The position numbers were made by a program, and so were the translations under genes. From contig JAKVBV010000020.1 in NCBI GenBank assembly GCA_022446965.1, forward strand, positions 1 through 43,115: DNA of 43,115 nucleotides, written 5' to 3'. The stretch is from Phycisphaerales bacterium (lineage in GTDB: Bacteria; Planctomycetota; Phycisphaerae; Phycisphaerales; SM1A02). The notes under the pieces were generated by a model. It was not told where the DNA came from. It did no database searches and was given only the letters and a program-made list of their open reading frames with translations. The stretch's first letter is position 1. Every line of letters starts with the position of its first letter. This document shows, piece by piece, positions 1-9,485 of this stretch.

Positions 1-1125
1 TTTCGCGGCTTCCATCGCATCGACGAATCGGTCGAAAAGATGGACTGCATCATGCGGGCCCGGCGAGGCCTCTGGGTGAAACTGCACGCCACTGATCGGC
101 TTGGATCGATGACGGAATCCGGCCACGGTCTGGTCGTTGAGATGCCGGTGCGTGACCTCACAATCGACCGCCTCAAGGGAGTCCTCATCCACGCAGAATC
201 CATGGTTCTGGCTGGTGATTTCCACCCGCCCTGTGACCATGTCTCGTACGGGCTGGTTGGCTCCACGATGGCCAAATGGCAGCTTCCACGTGGTAGCACC
301 GAGGGCCAGCGACAACAATTGATGGCCCAGGCAGATCCCAAAGGTCGGCTTCTCGCCAGCCACCTCGCGGAGGGTGTCGATCAGGCCGGCCACTGCTGCA
401 GGGTCGCCAGGTCCGTTGGAGACGAAGATCCCGTCGGCCCCGATCGCTCGGATGTCATCGGCTGAGGCAGTGGGAGGCAACATGTGCACCTCACAGCCGC
501 GCGATCTTAAGTACCTGTAAATACTAGACTTCGCTCCGCAGTCGATGGCGGCCACCTTCAGCGTGAGCCCGCCAGCAGGCGGTTTGGGCCCCCATGCCTG
601 TGCGGGTTCGCTGAACTGGCCGGTGACCGCGGCACCTGCGGGCGAGGCCAGGTCCTGCCCTGCCATGGAGGGGGCCTGCTGGGCCTGCGTCACCAGATCA
701 GCGGCTTTGGTGTCAGCCGTGCCGGTGATCACGCCCCGCATGGCGCCACCCTGGCGGATTCGGCGGACCAGCGCCCGAGTATCAATGCCATCGAGCATCG
801 GCACCCCGGCCTTGGCGAGCCAACTGGCCAGCGATGCCTCGCTGCGGGCCCCAGAGGGGGTATCCGTGCACTCGTGCACCACGAAGCCGGCGATCTGGGG
901 GGCCAAGGACTCCACATCCTCAGCGGCCACGCCGTAGGTGCCGATGTGGGCGGCCGTGAGCACCAGAATCTGCCCTGAATAGGACGGATCGGTCAGTGCT
1001 TCCTGATAGCCCATCATGGCCGTGCAAAAGACGACCTCGCCGGTTGCCTGAACCGGTGCCCCGACACTGCGTCCTCGAAAGACCGCACCATCTTCAAGCA
1101 CCAACATGCCGTGTGCTGCTGTCAT
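1..1125 (-). CDS. carA: Carbamoyl-phosphate synthase small subunit (glutaminase), 3' end at window edge
   Basis: Small subunit of carbamoyl-phosphate synthase. It hydrolyses glutamine and passes ammonia to CarB for arginine and pyrimidine synthesis in the cytoplasm. Translating the minus strand from the ATG at 1125 gives 375 codons with no stop before the edge. The N-terminal half reads GEVVFCTAMMGYQEALTDPS, typical of the CarA N-terminal domain. The C-terminal half is a class I glutamine amidotransferase: the nucleophile elbow GICLGHQLL carries Cys265, and FHPEASPGP carries His350 and Glu352. The family is about 370-390 residues, so at most a few residues are missing. It is divergent from priA across 64 bp. 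carB is not in the window. Identity is near certain; only the C-terminus is unseen. Confidence 0.95.
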   Translation of the reverse strand, partial: MTAAHGMLVLEDGAVFRGRSVGAPVQATGEVVFCTAMMGYQEALTDPSYSGQILVLTAAHIGTYGVAAEDVESLAPQIAGFVVHECTDTPSGARSEASLASWLAKAGVPMLDGIDTRALVRRIRQGGAMRGVITGTADTKAADLVTQAQQAPSMAGQDLASPAGAAVTGQFSEPAQAWGPKPPAGGLTLKVAAIDCGAKSSIYRYLRSRGCEVHMLPPTASADDIRAIGADGIFVSNGPGDPAAVAGLIDTLREVAGEKPTFGICLGHQLLSLALGATTWKLPFGHRGANQPVRDMVTGRVEITSQNHGFCVDEDSLEAVDCEVTHRHLNDQTVAGFRHRSKPISGVQFHPEASPGPHDAVHLFDRFVDAMEAAK

Positions 1126-1189
1126 CGCCGACAGTGTATCGCCAGACGAATTCGCCAGATCCCCCACAGCAACTTGTCCACGACGCACA

Positions 1190-3469
1190 ATGCAGCACAT
1201 GGAGTTGTTCGCTCAAGAGATCAGTGGCTGGGTAGAGGTCGCGGTGGATGCGGCCTTCGATCCTGGCGGCAGCGGCGGCCTGCACTATGCCCTCGACAGC
1301 ACGCTGACCGACCTGGCCCCGGGCGACCCGGTCACGGTGCCGCTGGGCAAACGCAATCGCCCGGTCCGCGGATGGGTGGTAGATCGGCTCGACTCCGCCC
1401 CGCCGATGGACGCCACTCGAGTGAAGCACGTGCTCTCTCGCATCGAAGATGCGCCTGTGCTGCCTGCATCACTCATCGACCTCGCCCGATGGATCGCCGG
1501 CTACTACATCACGCCTCTGGGCACCACGCTGGCCTCGATGCAGCCGCCCAAGACGACATCCACCGGCGCCCCGCGGCAACACAGATGGATTGACCTTGCC
1601 ACCACACCTCCAGAGACCGGCGGAAGACTGGGCGCCAATCAGGCGGCCATTCTCGAATACCTCCGCAGCCTGCCGGCATCCAATCGTCCGGTGGAACGAC
1701 TGGCGTTGGTGCGATCGCTGGACCTCAACGATGCCTCGGGCATCGACCGACTGGTCACCCGTGGTCTGCTGCAGGAAGTCGCTGCACCAGTGCCAGAAGG
1801 CGTGTCGCCCATCGCACCGTCGCTCACCGATGACCAACGTCAGGTCATCGACGCCATCGACGCCACGGCTGGTGGCTTCAGCGTGCACATGCTGTTGGGC
1901 GTAACCGGCTCGGGCAAGACCGAGGTCTATCTGCAGTTGATCGAACGCACCTTGCACCGAGGCCACGCCGCCCTGGTGCTGGTGCCCGAGATCTTGCTCA
2001 CACCGCAGACGGCCGCACGATTGGAATCGCGATTCCCCGACCGAGGCATCGGCGTGTTGCACTCGGGCGTGTCCGTCGCACGGCGACGCAACACCTGGCG
2101 ACGCGTGCGTGAAGGCGAGATCGACATCGTGCTGGGCGCCCGAAGCGCGGTGTTTGCCCCGTTCAGTGACGAACGACTTGGTCTGATCGTGGTGGATGAG
2201 TCACATGACAGCTCCTACAAACAGGACACCGCCCCTCGGTATCACGGCCGAGATGTGGCCATGCGACGTGGGCAACAATCCAACTGCCCCGTAGTGCTGG
2301 GCAGCGCGACGCCGTCGATGGAATCGTGGTTCAACGCCACCGTCACGCACAAGTACACACTGCATCGCCTCAACAATCGCGCCCCGGGATTGACACGCCC
2401 CAAGGTGCGCATCGTCGACCGCATCGAAGAACGCAAGGCAGACCCCGGACCGCAGCGCAGCCTCGGCCCGACATTGCGTCGTGCCTTGACCAACACATTG
2501 CTCGACGGCGGCCAGGCGCTGCTACTGCTCAATCGCCGCGGCTGGGCCACCCACATCGCATGCCGCAGCCGAACCTGCGGCTGGGTGATGCGCTGCGATC
2601 AATGCGACGCCGCCCTGGTCTTTCACCGCAAACGCGACATCGCCGCGGGCGGCACGCTGCAGTGCCATCATTGTCTGTCGCAACTTCGCATGCCCCGTAC
2701 GTGCCCGGCCTGCGCCGGCGGGTTGTCCCGCCTGGGCGAAGGCAGCCAACGGCTCGAAGATGAGATTGCCCTGCTGCACCCTGATCTCGTGCAGGGTGAA
2801 CAACTCGTACGTCTTGATGTGGACACGCGAGGCAGCGGTGAACGAGTGCGCAGCACCATGAACGCGCTTCGCAGCGGCCAGATTCGCGTGCTGGTGGGCA
2901 CGCAGATGATCGCCAAGGGCCTGGATCTTCCCGGCGTCCATCTGGTCGGCGTGGTGGATGCCGACACCGCGCTGCACCAACCGGACTTCCGCGCTGCCGA
3001 ACGCACGTTTCAACTGGTGGCACAGGTGGCAGGACGATGCGGACGCGGCGACACGGCCGGCACCGTCATCATTCAAACCTGCTGTGCGGATGATCCCGCC
3101 ATCGCGCTGGCCGCGGCCGAGCGCTACGAGGCATTCGCGACGCTGGAGTTGGAGCAACGGCAACTTTCGGGCCTGCCGCCGGTCCGACGGATGGCCCGCA
3201 TGGTGGTGGACGACCCGGCGCTGCCCAAAGCCCGCGACGCTGCCCGTGCACTGGCCCAGCGGCTTCGGGCCGTGGATGTGCAGTGGGCCGTGTCACCCCC
3301 GGCCCCATGCCCGCTCGCCAGAGCGGCCAATCGGTTCCGATGGCAGGTGGACGTGATGGCGGACACGCCCGCCATCTTGCACCAGGGGCTCGTCGCCGCG
3401 CGGGCATCACGGGCCTTTGATGCACTGGGCTCGATCATGATCGACGTGGATCCGCTCTACCTGCAATAG
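1190..3469 (+). CDS. priA: Primosomal protein N' (PriA helicase)
   Basis: Replication-restart DNA helicase that recognises stalled forks and reloads the replisome. From the ATG at 1190 it is 759 residues; an in-frame ATG at 1199 is the alternative. Starting further upstream would overlap carA and adds nothing PriA-like. Walker A is GVTGSGKT (residues 237-244, Lys243). Walker B is DESH at 336-339, where most PriA proteins have DEEH or DEAH, followed by the family sequence DSSYKQ. A zinc-binding insertion with eight cysteines lies at 458-508 (Cx4C, CxxC, CxxC, CxxC). GTQMIAKGLDLPGV and the arginine-rich segment AGRCGRG are standard helicase lobe 2 motifs. An 87-bp gap separates it from sucA. 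Confidence 0.96.
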   Translation: MQHMELFAQEISGWVEVAVDAAFDPGGSGGLHYALDSTLTDLAPGDPVTVPLGKRNRPVRGWVVDRLDSAPPMDATRVKHVLSRIEDAPVLPASLIDLARWIAGYYITPLGTTLASMQPPKTTSTGAPRQHRWIDLATTPPETGGRLGANQAAILEYLRSLPASNRPVERLALVRSLDLNDASGIDRLVTRGLLQEVAAPVPEGVSPIAPSLTDDQRQVIDAIDATAGGFSVHMLLGVTGSGKTEVYLQLIERTLHRGHAALVLVPEILLTPQTAARLESRFPDRGIGVLHSGVSVARRRNTWRRVREGEIDIVLGARSAVFAPFSDERLGLIVVDESHDSSYKQDTAPRYHGRDVAMRRGQQSNCPVVLGSATPSMESWFNATVTHKYTLHRLNNRAPGLTRPKVRIVDRIEERKADPGPQRSLGPTLRRALTNTLLDGGQALLLLNRRGWATHIACRSRTCGWVMRCDQCDAALVFHRKRDIAAGGTLQCHHCLSQLRMPRTCPACAGGLSRLGEGSQRLEDEIALLHPDLVQGEQLVRLDVDTRGSGERVRSTMNALRSGQIRVLVGTQMIAKGLDLPGVHLVGVVDADTALHQPDFRAAERTFQLVAQVAGRCGRGDTAGTVIIQTCCADDPAIALAAAERYEAFATLELEQRQLSGLPPVRRMARMVVDDPALPKARDAARALAQRLRAVDVQWAVSPPAPCPLARAANRFRWQVDVMADTPAILHQGLVAARASRAFDALGSIMIDVDPLYLQ

Positions 3470-3481
3470 CGCCCCAAAAAG

Positions 3482-3512
3482 AGCACTGTCCCACTGACGC
3501 CAGTGCTACAAT
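3482..3512 (+). promoter_or_regulatory. Possible promoter with inverted repeat upstream of sucA
   Basis: The 87-bp gap between priA and sucA contains an inverted repeat, AGCACTG (3482-3488) and CAGTGCT (3501-3507). It is followed directly by TACAAT (3507-3512), a fair -10 hexamer about 45 bp before the sucA start. No convincing -35 sits 16-18 bp upstream. The repeat could be a weak priA terminator, an operator, or both. This is pattern evidence only. Confidence 0.25.
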
Positions 3513-3556
3513 GCTGATCTTGGCGCAGGTCGCGTCAAACGGCAGGAACCTCCCCA

Positions 3557-6346
3557 ATGGACGGTGTAGACGGCCAACCAACGGCCGGTCCGGGACTGAC
3601 CCGCGCGGCGGCATCACTCAACGGCTGGAATGCCCAGTACGTCGAGCAATTGCACCGCCAGTGGCAACAGGATCCAGCCTCCGTTCCAGGAACGTGGGCC
3701 GAGTTCTTCCGCGGCTTTGAACTCGGGGCCAGCGAACAACCATCCGGAGAAGGCAGTCACCTGCAGGCGCAAGCCGACGCGCTGATTCGTCGATTCCGCC
3801 AACTGGGCTGCTTTGGCGCCGACCTTGATCCCCTCGGGCTGCAGCCCCGCGACATGGCGGCCCTCACCCCGGAATCGGTGGGCATCGATCACGCCGCATT
3901 GGATACTCCGATCGACACCGGCGACCTGCCCTTGCCCGAGCAGATGCCCCTTCGCAGTGTGATCGACCATCTGCACAAGGCGTGGTGCGGATCACTGACT
4001 GCCGAAGTCGAGCACATTCGCGACCCCGCCAAACGCGGGTGGCTGCGTGAAGCGATCGAATCTCGCCCCCTACAGGCCGGGTTCGACACCGACACACGAC
4101 TGCGAATCCTTCGAGAGCTGCAGCAGGCCACCGGCCTGGAACGATTCCTGATGCGCCGCTACGTGGGCAAGAAGTGGTTCAGCCTTGAAGGTGGCGAGTC
4201 GCTCATCCCCATGCTCAACGAGTTGTTGGTGTCCGCCTCGCTCGACGGTGTGGAGGAGATCGCGTTCGGCATGGCCCATCGCGGTCGCATCAACGTGTTG
4301 GTGAACATCCTTGAGAAGGGATACGACCAACTCTTCACCGAATTCGACGAGTCATGGGGTGAAGACTTCATCGCCGGCGGCGGAGACGTCAAGTACCACC
4401 GTGGCTACAGCGCCGACATCGTGACCGACGCGGGCCAGCCGCTACACGTGACCATGTCGTCCAACCCCTCGCACCTGGAGTGGGGCCACCCGGTCGTGAT
4501 CGGTCGTGTTCGTGCCAAGCAACGGCTGCGTGGCGACGAGACGCGGCGTACCTGCCTGCCGCTGCTGGTGCATGGTGATGCCTCGCTCCCCGGACAAGGT
4601 GTGGTGCAAGAGTTGCTCAATCTCGGTCGCCTCGATGGCTACGACGTGGGCGGCACGCTGCATCTGGTCATCAACAATCAGGTGGGCTTCACCGCGGAGG
4701 CGCACGAGGCCACCAGCGGTCGCTTCTGCACGGACATCTTCCGCGCCTTCGACTTCCCAGTGCTGCACGTGAACGCGGATGACCCCGAGGCCTGCGTGCA
4801 GGCCATGGACATCGCCTTCAAATGGCGACAACGGTTCGGCGAAGACATCGTGATCGATCTGGTGGGCTACCGAAAGTACGGCCACAACGAGACCGACGAA
4901 CCCACCTTCACCAATCCGGTGATGTACGCGGCGGTCAAGCAACAACGCCCGGTTGTCGAGCAGTACGCCGAATCGCTGAGCCGCGACGGTCTCATCGGCG
5001 CTGACGAAGCTGATCAAGCCACCCGGCGCCTGCTCGAGATCATGGACGAGGCGCAGACACGCGTGAAAGAGACGCCTGTCACGCCGGTGCCGCCCGCATT
5101 CGACGACACGTCTACCTGGGCGGGCTTGTCCGATCGCTACCACGCCGACTGCCCAGAATCGAAGGTGGACCGCGCCACGCTGCAACGGATCACGGATGTG
5201 ATCGCGTCGCCGCCGGCGGGCTTCACCGTGCATCGCAAACTGCAACGACTGCTGGACAAACGAAGCAGTGCGGTCGCCGACGATGCGCCACTCGACTGGG
5301 CCATGGGTGAACTGCTCGCCTGGGGCTCGCTGCTGGTGGAGGGCATTCCCATCCGCCTCACCGGCGAAGACTGCGCCCGCGGCACGTTCAGCCATCGTCA
5401 TGCTGTCTTGTTCGACGCACAGAACGGCGATCAATGGATGCCACTGAATTGTCTCGGCCCGGGCCAGGCTCGCATGTGCGTGCACAACTCACCAGTGAGT
5501 GAGGCCGGGTGCATTGGATTCGAGTACGGCTATTCGCTTGGCGATCCCCACATGCTGGTGATCTGGGAAGCGCAGTTCGGCGATTTCGCCAACGCGGGCC
5601 AGGTGTACTTCGATCAGTTCCTCGCATCTGCCGAGAAGAAGTGGCAACGGCATTCGGGCCTGGTCTGCTTCCTGCCCCATGGCTACGAAGGACAGGGACC
5701 GGAACACTCCTCCGCCCGCATGGAACGCATGCTGCAGTTGTGTGCCGACAACAACATGGAAGTTGTGAACCCCACCACACCGGCGCAAGTGTTCCACATG
5801 CTCCGTCGCCAGATGTTGCGCGGGTTCCGCAAGCCCCTCATCGTGTTCACGCCCAAGAGCCTGCTCCGCCACCCCGCCGCCGTCAGCACCGTGTCGGACC
5901 TCACCGATGGCGAGTTTCAGTGTGTGATCGATGACGCGAATGCCGATCCCGCCCGCACCACTCGGTTGATCTTCTGCACCGGCAAGGTGTACTACGACCT
6001 CGTCGCCCATCGGGCCAAGTGCGACCATAGCTCGCAGACCGCCATCGTGCGGCTCGAACAGTTGCACCCCCTCCCCAAGGACGAGATCGAAGCCATCCTG
6101 AACCGCTATGACAAGGTGCACACCCGGTTGTGGGTACAGGAAGAACCACTCAACGCCGGCGCCTGGGAGTGGATGTCCGATCGATTCCGTGAGCACTGGC
6201 AACAGCCGTTGCAGGTGATCTCACGCCCGGCCAATGCGTCCCCCGCCGTCGCGTCTACGCATGTGCACGCCGATGAACAACACCACCTGCTTGTGGAGGC
6301 CCTCGGGCTTGAAACCACGAGCCCGCAGGGAGAGCCCTCCGCATGA
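3557..6346 (+). CDS. sucA: 2-oxoglutarate dehydrogenase E1 component
   Basis: Thiamine-diphosphate-dependent E1 of the 2-oxoglutarate dehydrogenase complex. It decarboxylates 2-oxoglutarate in the TCA cycle and passes the succinyl group to the E2 lipoyl arm. The product is 929 residues, close to the usual ~930. The N-terminus ([19 protein letters not shown]) is the classic E2-docking helix of E1o. [10 protein letters not shown] (about residue 240), [29 protein letters not shown] (about 340), NADDPEAC (about 407) and [13 protein letters not shown] are family signatures that include the cofactor site. The TGA at 6344-6346 overlaps the sucB ATG at 6343, so the two are translationally coupled. 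No E3 (lpd) gene is in the window. Confidence 0.97.
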   Translation: MDGVDGQPTAGPGLTRAAASLNGWNAQYVEQLHRQWQQDPASVPGTWAEFFRGFELGASEQPSGEGSHLQAQADALIRRFRQLGCFGADLDPLGLQPRDMAALTPESVGIDHAALDTPIDTGDLPLPEQMPLRSVIDHLHKAWCGSLTAEVEHIRDPAKRGWLREAIESRPLQAGFDTDTRLRILRELQQATGLERFLMRRYVGKKWFSLEGGESLIPMLNELLVSASLDGVEEIAFGMAHRGRINVLVNILEKGYDQLFTEFDESWGEDFIAGGGDVKYHRGYSADIVTDAGQPLHVTMSSNPSHLEWGHPVVIGRVRAKQRLRGDETRRTCLPLLVHGDASLPGQGVVQELLNLGRLDGYDVGGTLHLVINNQVGFTAEAHEATSGRFCTDIFRAFDFPVLHVNADDPEACVQAMDIAFKWRQRFGEDIVIDLVGYRKYGHNETDEPTFTNPVMYAAVKQQRPVVEQYAESLSRDGLIGADEADQATRRLLEIMDEAQTRVKETPVTPVPPAFDDTSTWAGLSDRYHADCPESKVDRATLQRITDVIASPPAGFTVHRKLQRLLDKRSSAVADDAPLDWAMGELLAWGSLLVEGIPIRLTGEDCARGTFSHRHAVLFDAQNGDQWMPLNCLGPGQARMCVHNSPVSEAGCIGFEYGYSLGDPHMLVIWEAQFGDFANAGQVYFDQFLASAEKKWQRHSGLVCFLPHGYEGQGPEHSSARMERMLQLCADNNMEVVNPTTPAQVFHMLRRQMLRGFRKPLIVFTPKSLLRHPAAVSTVSDLTDGEFQCVIDDANADPARTTRLIFCTGKVYYDLVAHRAKCDHSSQTAIVRLEQLHPLPKDEIEAILNRYDKVHTRLWVQEEPLNAGAWEWMSDRFREHWQQPLQVISRPANASPAVASTHVHADEQHHLLVEALGLETTSPQGEPSA

Positions 6347-7578
6347 CCGTCGACATCCACGTGCCGGAGATGGGCGAGTCGATCACCGAAGTTCGCCTTG
6401 GGCAATGGCTCAAGGTCGACGGTGACTGGATCGACCGTGACGACCTGCTCGTCGAGATCGAGTCCGACAAGGTGACGCAGGAACTGCCAGCCCCTGCTTC
6501 GGGCGTGTTGAAGATCACGCAACTGGAAGGCGCCGATCTGCCCGTGGGCGCCGTGATCGGCACCCTCGATCCTGACGGACAACGCCCCGCCGCCCCGAGC
6601 GATTCGGCAACCGCCGCGCCGGATGTTCCCACCACGCGGGTGGAGGTCGCCACCGAAACTGCAGCTTCGACTGACATTCGTGCCACGTCGATGGCCCGCA
6701 AGATTGCCGAGGAACAGGGCGTCGATCTGCAGGATGTATCCGGCTCGGGCCCGGCAGGTCGCATCATGAAATCGGACGTGATGTCGTCCACGCCACCGGC
6801 TGACCTGGCCCCCGTGGAGCACGCCACACCTGCACAGGACGCCGCGCCGGAACAGACCCATTCGTTGTCGCGCGATGTTCGTCGCGAGCGCATGAGTCCA
6901 CTGCGCAAGAAGATCGCCCAGCGTCTGGTGGAAGCCCAGCACAACGCCGCCATGTTGACCACGTTCAACGAGGCCGACATGACTGCGGTCATGCAGCTGC
7001 GCAACATGCACAAGGACGACTTCAACGATCGATACGGCGTGAAGTTGGGCTTCATGTCCTTCTTCGCCAAGGCGGTGGTGTCGGCCCTCAAGGCCTTCCC
7101 GGAAGTGAACGCCTACGTCGATGGTGACGAGGTCGAATACCACGATTACGTCGATCTTGCGATCGCGGTGGGAACGGACAAAGGGCTCGTGGTGCCGGTG
7201 GTCCGCAATGCCGACCGCATGGGCTTCGCCGATGTCGAGTCATCGATCGCCGACCTCGCCACCCGCGCCCGCACCGGCCGCATCGGAATGGACGAACTCA
7301 CCGGCGGCACCTTCACCATCAGCAATGGCGGCGTGTACGGGTCGATGATGAGCACGCCGATCCTCAATCCGCCCCAGTCGGGCATTCTGGGTCTGCATCG
7401 CATCGCCAAGCGGGCCGTGGAAGACCCCGACAACCCGGGTTCGATCGTGCTGCGACCGATGATGTATCTCGCCTTGAGTTACGACCATCGCATCGTGGAC
7501 GGCGCCGGCGCCGTGGGCTTCCTCGTGCATGTGAAGCAGTGCATCGAGCAGCCTGATCGACTGCTGCTTGGCCTGTAG
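6343..7578 (+). CDS. sucB: 2-oxoglutarate dehydrogenase E2 (dihydrolipoyl succinyltransferase)
   Basis: Core of the 2-oxoglutarate dehydrogenase complex; transfers succinyl from lipoate to CoA. The 411 residues have three parts. A lipoyl domain spans 1-77, with lipoylated Lys43 in [11 protein letters not shown] peripheral-subunit-binding domain lies near 110-147 ([19 protein letters not shown]). A catalytic domain from about 180 ends with [11 protein letters not shown], placing the active-site His at 382. The linkers are rich in Ala, Pro and Thr, as usual. The [23 protein letters not shown] segment marks E2o. Coupled to sucA by an ATGA overlap; rsmH starts 30 bp downstream. The YDHR wording and the partner sucA make this E2o rather than PDH E2, which is encoded separately at 22046-23359. 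Confidence 0.96.
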   Translation: MTVDIHVPEMGESITEVRLGQWLKVDGDWIDRDDLLVEIESDKVTQELPAPASGVLKITQLEGADLPVGAVIGTLDPDGQRPAAPSDSATAAPDVPTTRVEVATETAASTDIRATSMARKIAEEQGVDLQDVSGSGPAGRIMKSDVMSSTPPADLAPVEHATPAQDAAPEQTHSLSRDVRRERMSPLRKKIAQRLVEAQHNAAMLTTFNEADMTAVMQLRNMHKDDFNDRYGVKLGFMSFFAKAVVSALKAFPEVNAYVDGDEVEYHDYVDLAIAVGTDKGLVVPVVRNADRMGFADVESSIADLATRARTGRIGMDELTGGTFTISNGGVYGSMMSTPILNPPQSGILGLHRIAKRAVEDPDNPGSIVLRPMMYLALSYDHRIVDGAGAVGFLVHVKQCIEQPDRLLLGL

Positions 7579-7608
7579 CCCCCCGGCGACCCGATAGCAC
7601 TACACGGC

Positions 7609-8517
7609 ATGACCGACGTCGGACACATCCCGGTCCTTCTCGACGAAGTGCTTGCGCATCTTCGCCCCGAGCCCGGTTCGGTCGTGCTTGACCTGACGCT
7701 TGGCCGTGGAGGGCACGCCCTGACGCTGGGAACTGCGGCCATGCCCGGGGGCCATGTGATCGGCGTGGACGCCGATCCTGGCAATGCCGAGTTTGCCCGT
7801 AAGCGACTTTCCGACAGCAACTTGCCGTGCACCATTCGGCATGAGAACTTCGCTCGTGTTGGCGAAGTCATGCGTGAACTCGACATGCAGGCCGATGTCG
7901 TCCTTGCTGATTTGGGCGTGGCGTCGGTGCATCTGGACCAGGCCGAGCGTGGCTTCTCGATGATGGCTGACGGCCCCCTCGACATGCGTCTGGATCCCAC
8001 CGGCCCGACCACCGCTGCGGACGTGCTCAATACGATGCCCGAAGCGGATCTGGCCCACCTCATTCGCACGGTCGGTGAAGAGCCTTTGGGCCGCCAGATC
8101 GCAGCGAAGATTGCACTTCAGAGGCAGCAGGGGCCGATGACAACCACTGAGCACCTTCGTTCGCTCGTGCTGGATGTCTACGGCCCTCGGGCTCGCGACT
8201 CCCGCCGTCACCCGGCCACCCGCACCTTCATGGCGCTTCGGATCGCGGTGAACGACGAGTTGGCGGCGCTGGACACGCTGCTGGCTCGCATCAGGCAGGC
8301 AGCACATGGTGGACAGTGGCTCGCCCCCAAGGCGCGTGTGGGCATCATCAGCTTCCACAGCCTTGAGGATCGCCCGGTGAAGCGATGCTTCGCCGAGCTC
8401 GCGGCGGATGGCCTTGGCCATGTGTCACAGCGTTCGGGATTCGTCCCGAGCGACGAGGAGATTGACCGAAATGGCCGAGCACGATCTGCCCGGCTGAGAA
8501 TCCTGGAGCTGGCTTGA
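7609..8517 (+). CDS. rsmH: 16S rRNA (cytosine-1402-N4)-methyltransferase RsmH
   Basis: SAM-dependent methyltransferase for N4 of C1402 in 16S rRNA (also known as MraW). The 302-residue product begins MTDVGHIPVLLDEVL, the family start. It has the SAM-binding motif VLDLTLGRGGHA (27-37), the middle segment DLGVASVHLDQAERGFSM, and the C-terminal signature SFHSLEDRPVKRCF (from about 246). In many bacteria this gene opens the division/cell-wall (dcw) cluster, followed by ftsL and ftsI. Here the same order holds, with a LysM gene inserted. No mraZ is present; sucB precedes it instead. Confidence 0.95.
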   Translation: MTDVGHIPVLLDEVLAHLRPEPGSVVLDLTLGRGGHALTLGTAAMPGGHVIGVDADPGNAEFARKRLSDSNLPCTIRHENFARVGEVMRELDMQADVVLADLGVASVHLDQAERGFSMMADGPLDMRLDPTGPTTAADVLNTMPEADLAHLIRTVGEEPLGRQIAAKIALQRQQGPMTTTEHLRSLVLDVYGPRARDSRRHPATRTFMALRIAVNDELAALDTLLARIRQAAHGGQWLAPKARVGIISFHSLEDRPVKRCFAELAADGLGHVSQRSGFVPSDEEIDRNGRARSARLRILELA

Positions 8518-8568
8518 CCCTGACACGGATGTCGGGAATGCCAACCGCAACGCACGGATGCGTCGCAC

Positions 8569-9234
8569 GTGACTCGTGAAAACAAGATAGCGCTGGTTGT
8601 CGGCTTCGCCATCGTGCTGGTGGTGGGCGTGTTGTTGTCTGACCATCTCGCACAGGCCGTGCGGGGCAATGCCGCGGATTTCGCGTCGATCCAAGATCCC
8701 CAGCAGCCCCCCACGGGCACAGGCGTGGTCTTTCTGCCGCTGGTCGCGGCGCCGCAGGCACCGGTCGTCACTGACGATGCACCACCAACTGAAGCCGTCA
8801 CCACTGACGCCCTCAGCGATCCATTGCACATCGTGGCCTCGGGCGAGACGCTCAGCGGTATCGCTCGCCGGTACTACGGCTCGTCCGCCTTGGCCGACAC
8901 GCTCGGTGCGTACAACGCCTTGCCCGCCCCGGATCGGCTTACCCCCGGCGTGCGGCTGCTCGTTCCCGATGCCCCAGCCTTGCAGGCGTGGGGCGGCACC
9001 GGCGCAACGACCACGACTCCCGACAACACGGTGCCTACCCTGTCGCCCCCCGCCACGGCGGACACAATGCAGACATACGTGGTCAAGTCGGGCGACACGC
9101 TGTCCGAGATCGCCATGCAACTGATGGGCACCATGCATCGCACGGAAGAACTCTGGGCGTTGAACAAGCAGACGCTGCCCACACCGCATGACCTCCGTGC
9201 CGGCATGGAACTGCGGTACCCCACCAGCCCATGA
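8569..9234 (+). CDS. Membrane-anchored protein with two LysM domains
   Basis: A 221-residue protein starting at GTG 8569; no in-frame ATG lies between rsmH and the membrane segment. Residues 7-24 form a single N-terminal transmembrane helix or uncleaved signal (IALVVGFAIVLVVGVLL). A Pro/Thr/Ala-rich linker follows, then two LysM domains at about 86-133 (HIVASGETLSGIARRYYG) and 168-217 (YVVKSGDTLSEIAMQLMG). LysM domains bind GlcNAc-containing glycans, usually peptidoglycan. It sits between rsmH and the ftsL-like gene, with an ATGA overlap to the latter. A periplasmic peptidoglycan-binding role linked to division is inferred from domain and position. No catalytic domain is visible. Confidence 0.85.
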   Translation: MTRENKIALVVGFAIVLVVGVLLSDHLAQAVRGNAADFASIQDPQQPPTGTGVVFLPLVAAPQAPVVTDDAPPTEAVTTDALSDPLHIVASGETLSGIARRYYGSSALADTLGAYNALPAPDRLTPGVRLLVPDAPALQAWGGTGATTTTPDNTVPTLSPPATADTMQTYVVKSGDTLSEIAMQLMGTMHRTEELWALNKQTLPTPHDLRAGMELRYPTSP

Positions 9235-9485
9235 AGCAGAAGCTGCTCGTATCCGTGTGCGTGCTGGTGCTCATCGCGCTCACGCTGTTGAGCTTTCGAC
9301 AGGCACGGATCATGCAGGTCAATCGTATGAACCGGGCTTGGAACACGCTGCAACACGAACGTGAACAATGGCAACAGCTGCGGCTGAAACTGGCTACCGC
9401 GGGCCGACCCGATGTCGCTCGTCCTGCTGGCGCCGACGAGTGGTCCTCCGCAACCGAACTGCACGCCGACTCCACCGCCCCATGA
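9231..9485 (+). CDS. Small bitopic coiled-coil protein, FtsL-like
   Basis: An 84-residue protein with a short basic N-terminus (MKQK), one transmembrane helix (about 5-22, LLVSVCVLVLIALTLLSF), then a polar helix rich in Gln, Arg and Leu (about 23-55) and a disordered tail. This is the architecture of FtsL/FtsB-type divisome proteins. The position between rsmH and a division-type penicillin-binding protein is where ftsL is normally found. FtsL sequences are too divergent to confirm by eye, so no symbol is given. It is joined by ATGA overlaps on both sides (start in the LysM gene stop; its own stop in the next gene's start). The tail after residue 56 is unlike the canonical heptad pattern. Confidence 0.7.
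   Translation: MKQKLLVSVCVLVLIALTLLSFRQARIMQVNRMNRAWNTLQHEREQWQQLRLKLATAGRPDVARPAGADEWSSATELHADSTAP

Noticed and set aside
545-937. A 130-codon plus-strand frame in the carA region
   Set aside because: The minus strand encodes CarA with catalytic Cys265, His350 and Glu352 across the same bases.
4442-5485. A 347-codon minus-strand frame inside sucA
   Set aside because: It is the mirror of a conserved coding region with His/Arg/Val-rich composition; sucA is unambiguous on the plus strand.
6106-7143. A 345-codon minus-strand frame across the sucA/sucB junction
   Set aside because: It is a shadow of two overlapping, well-conserved genes.
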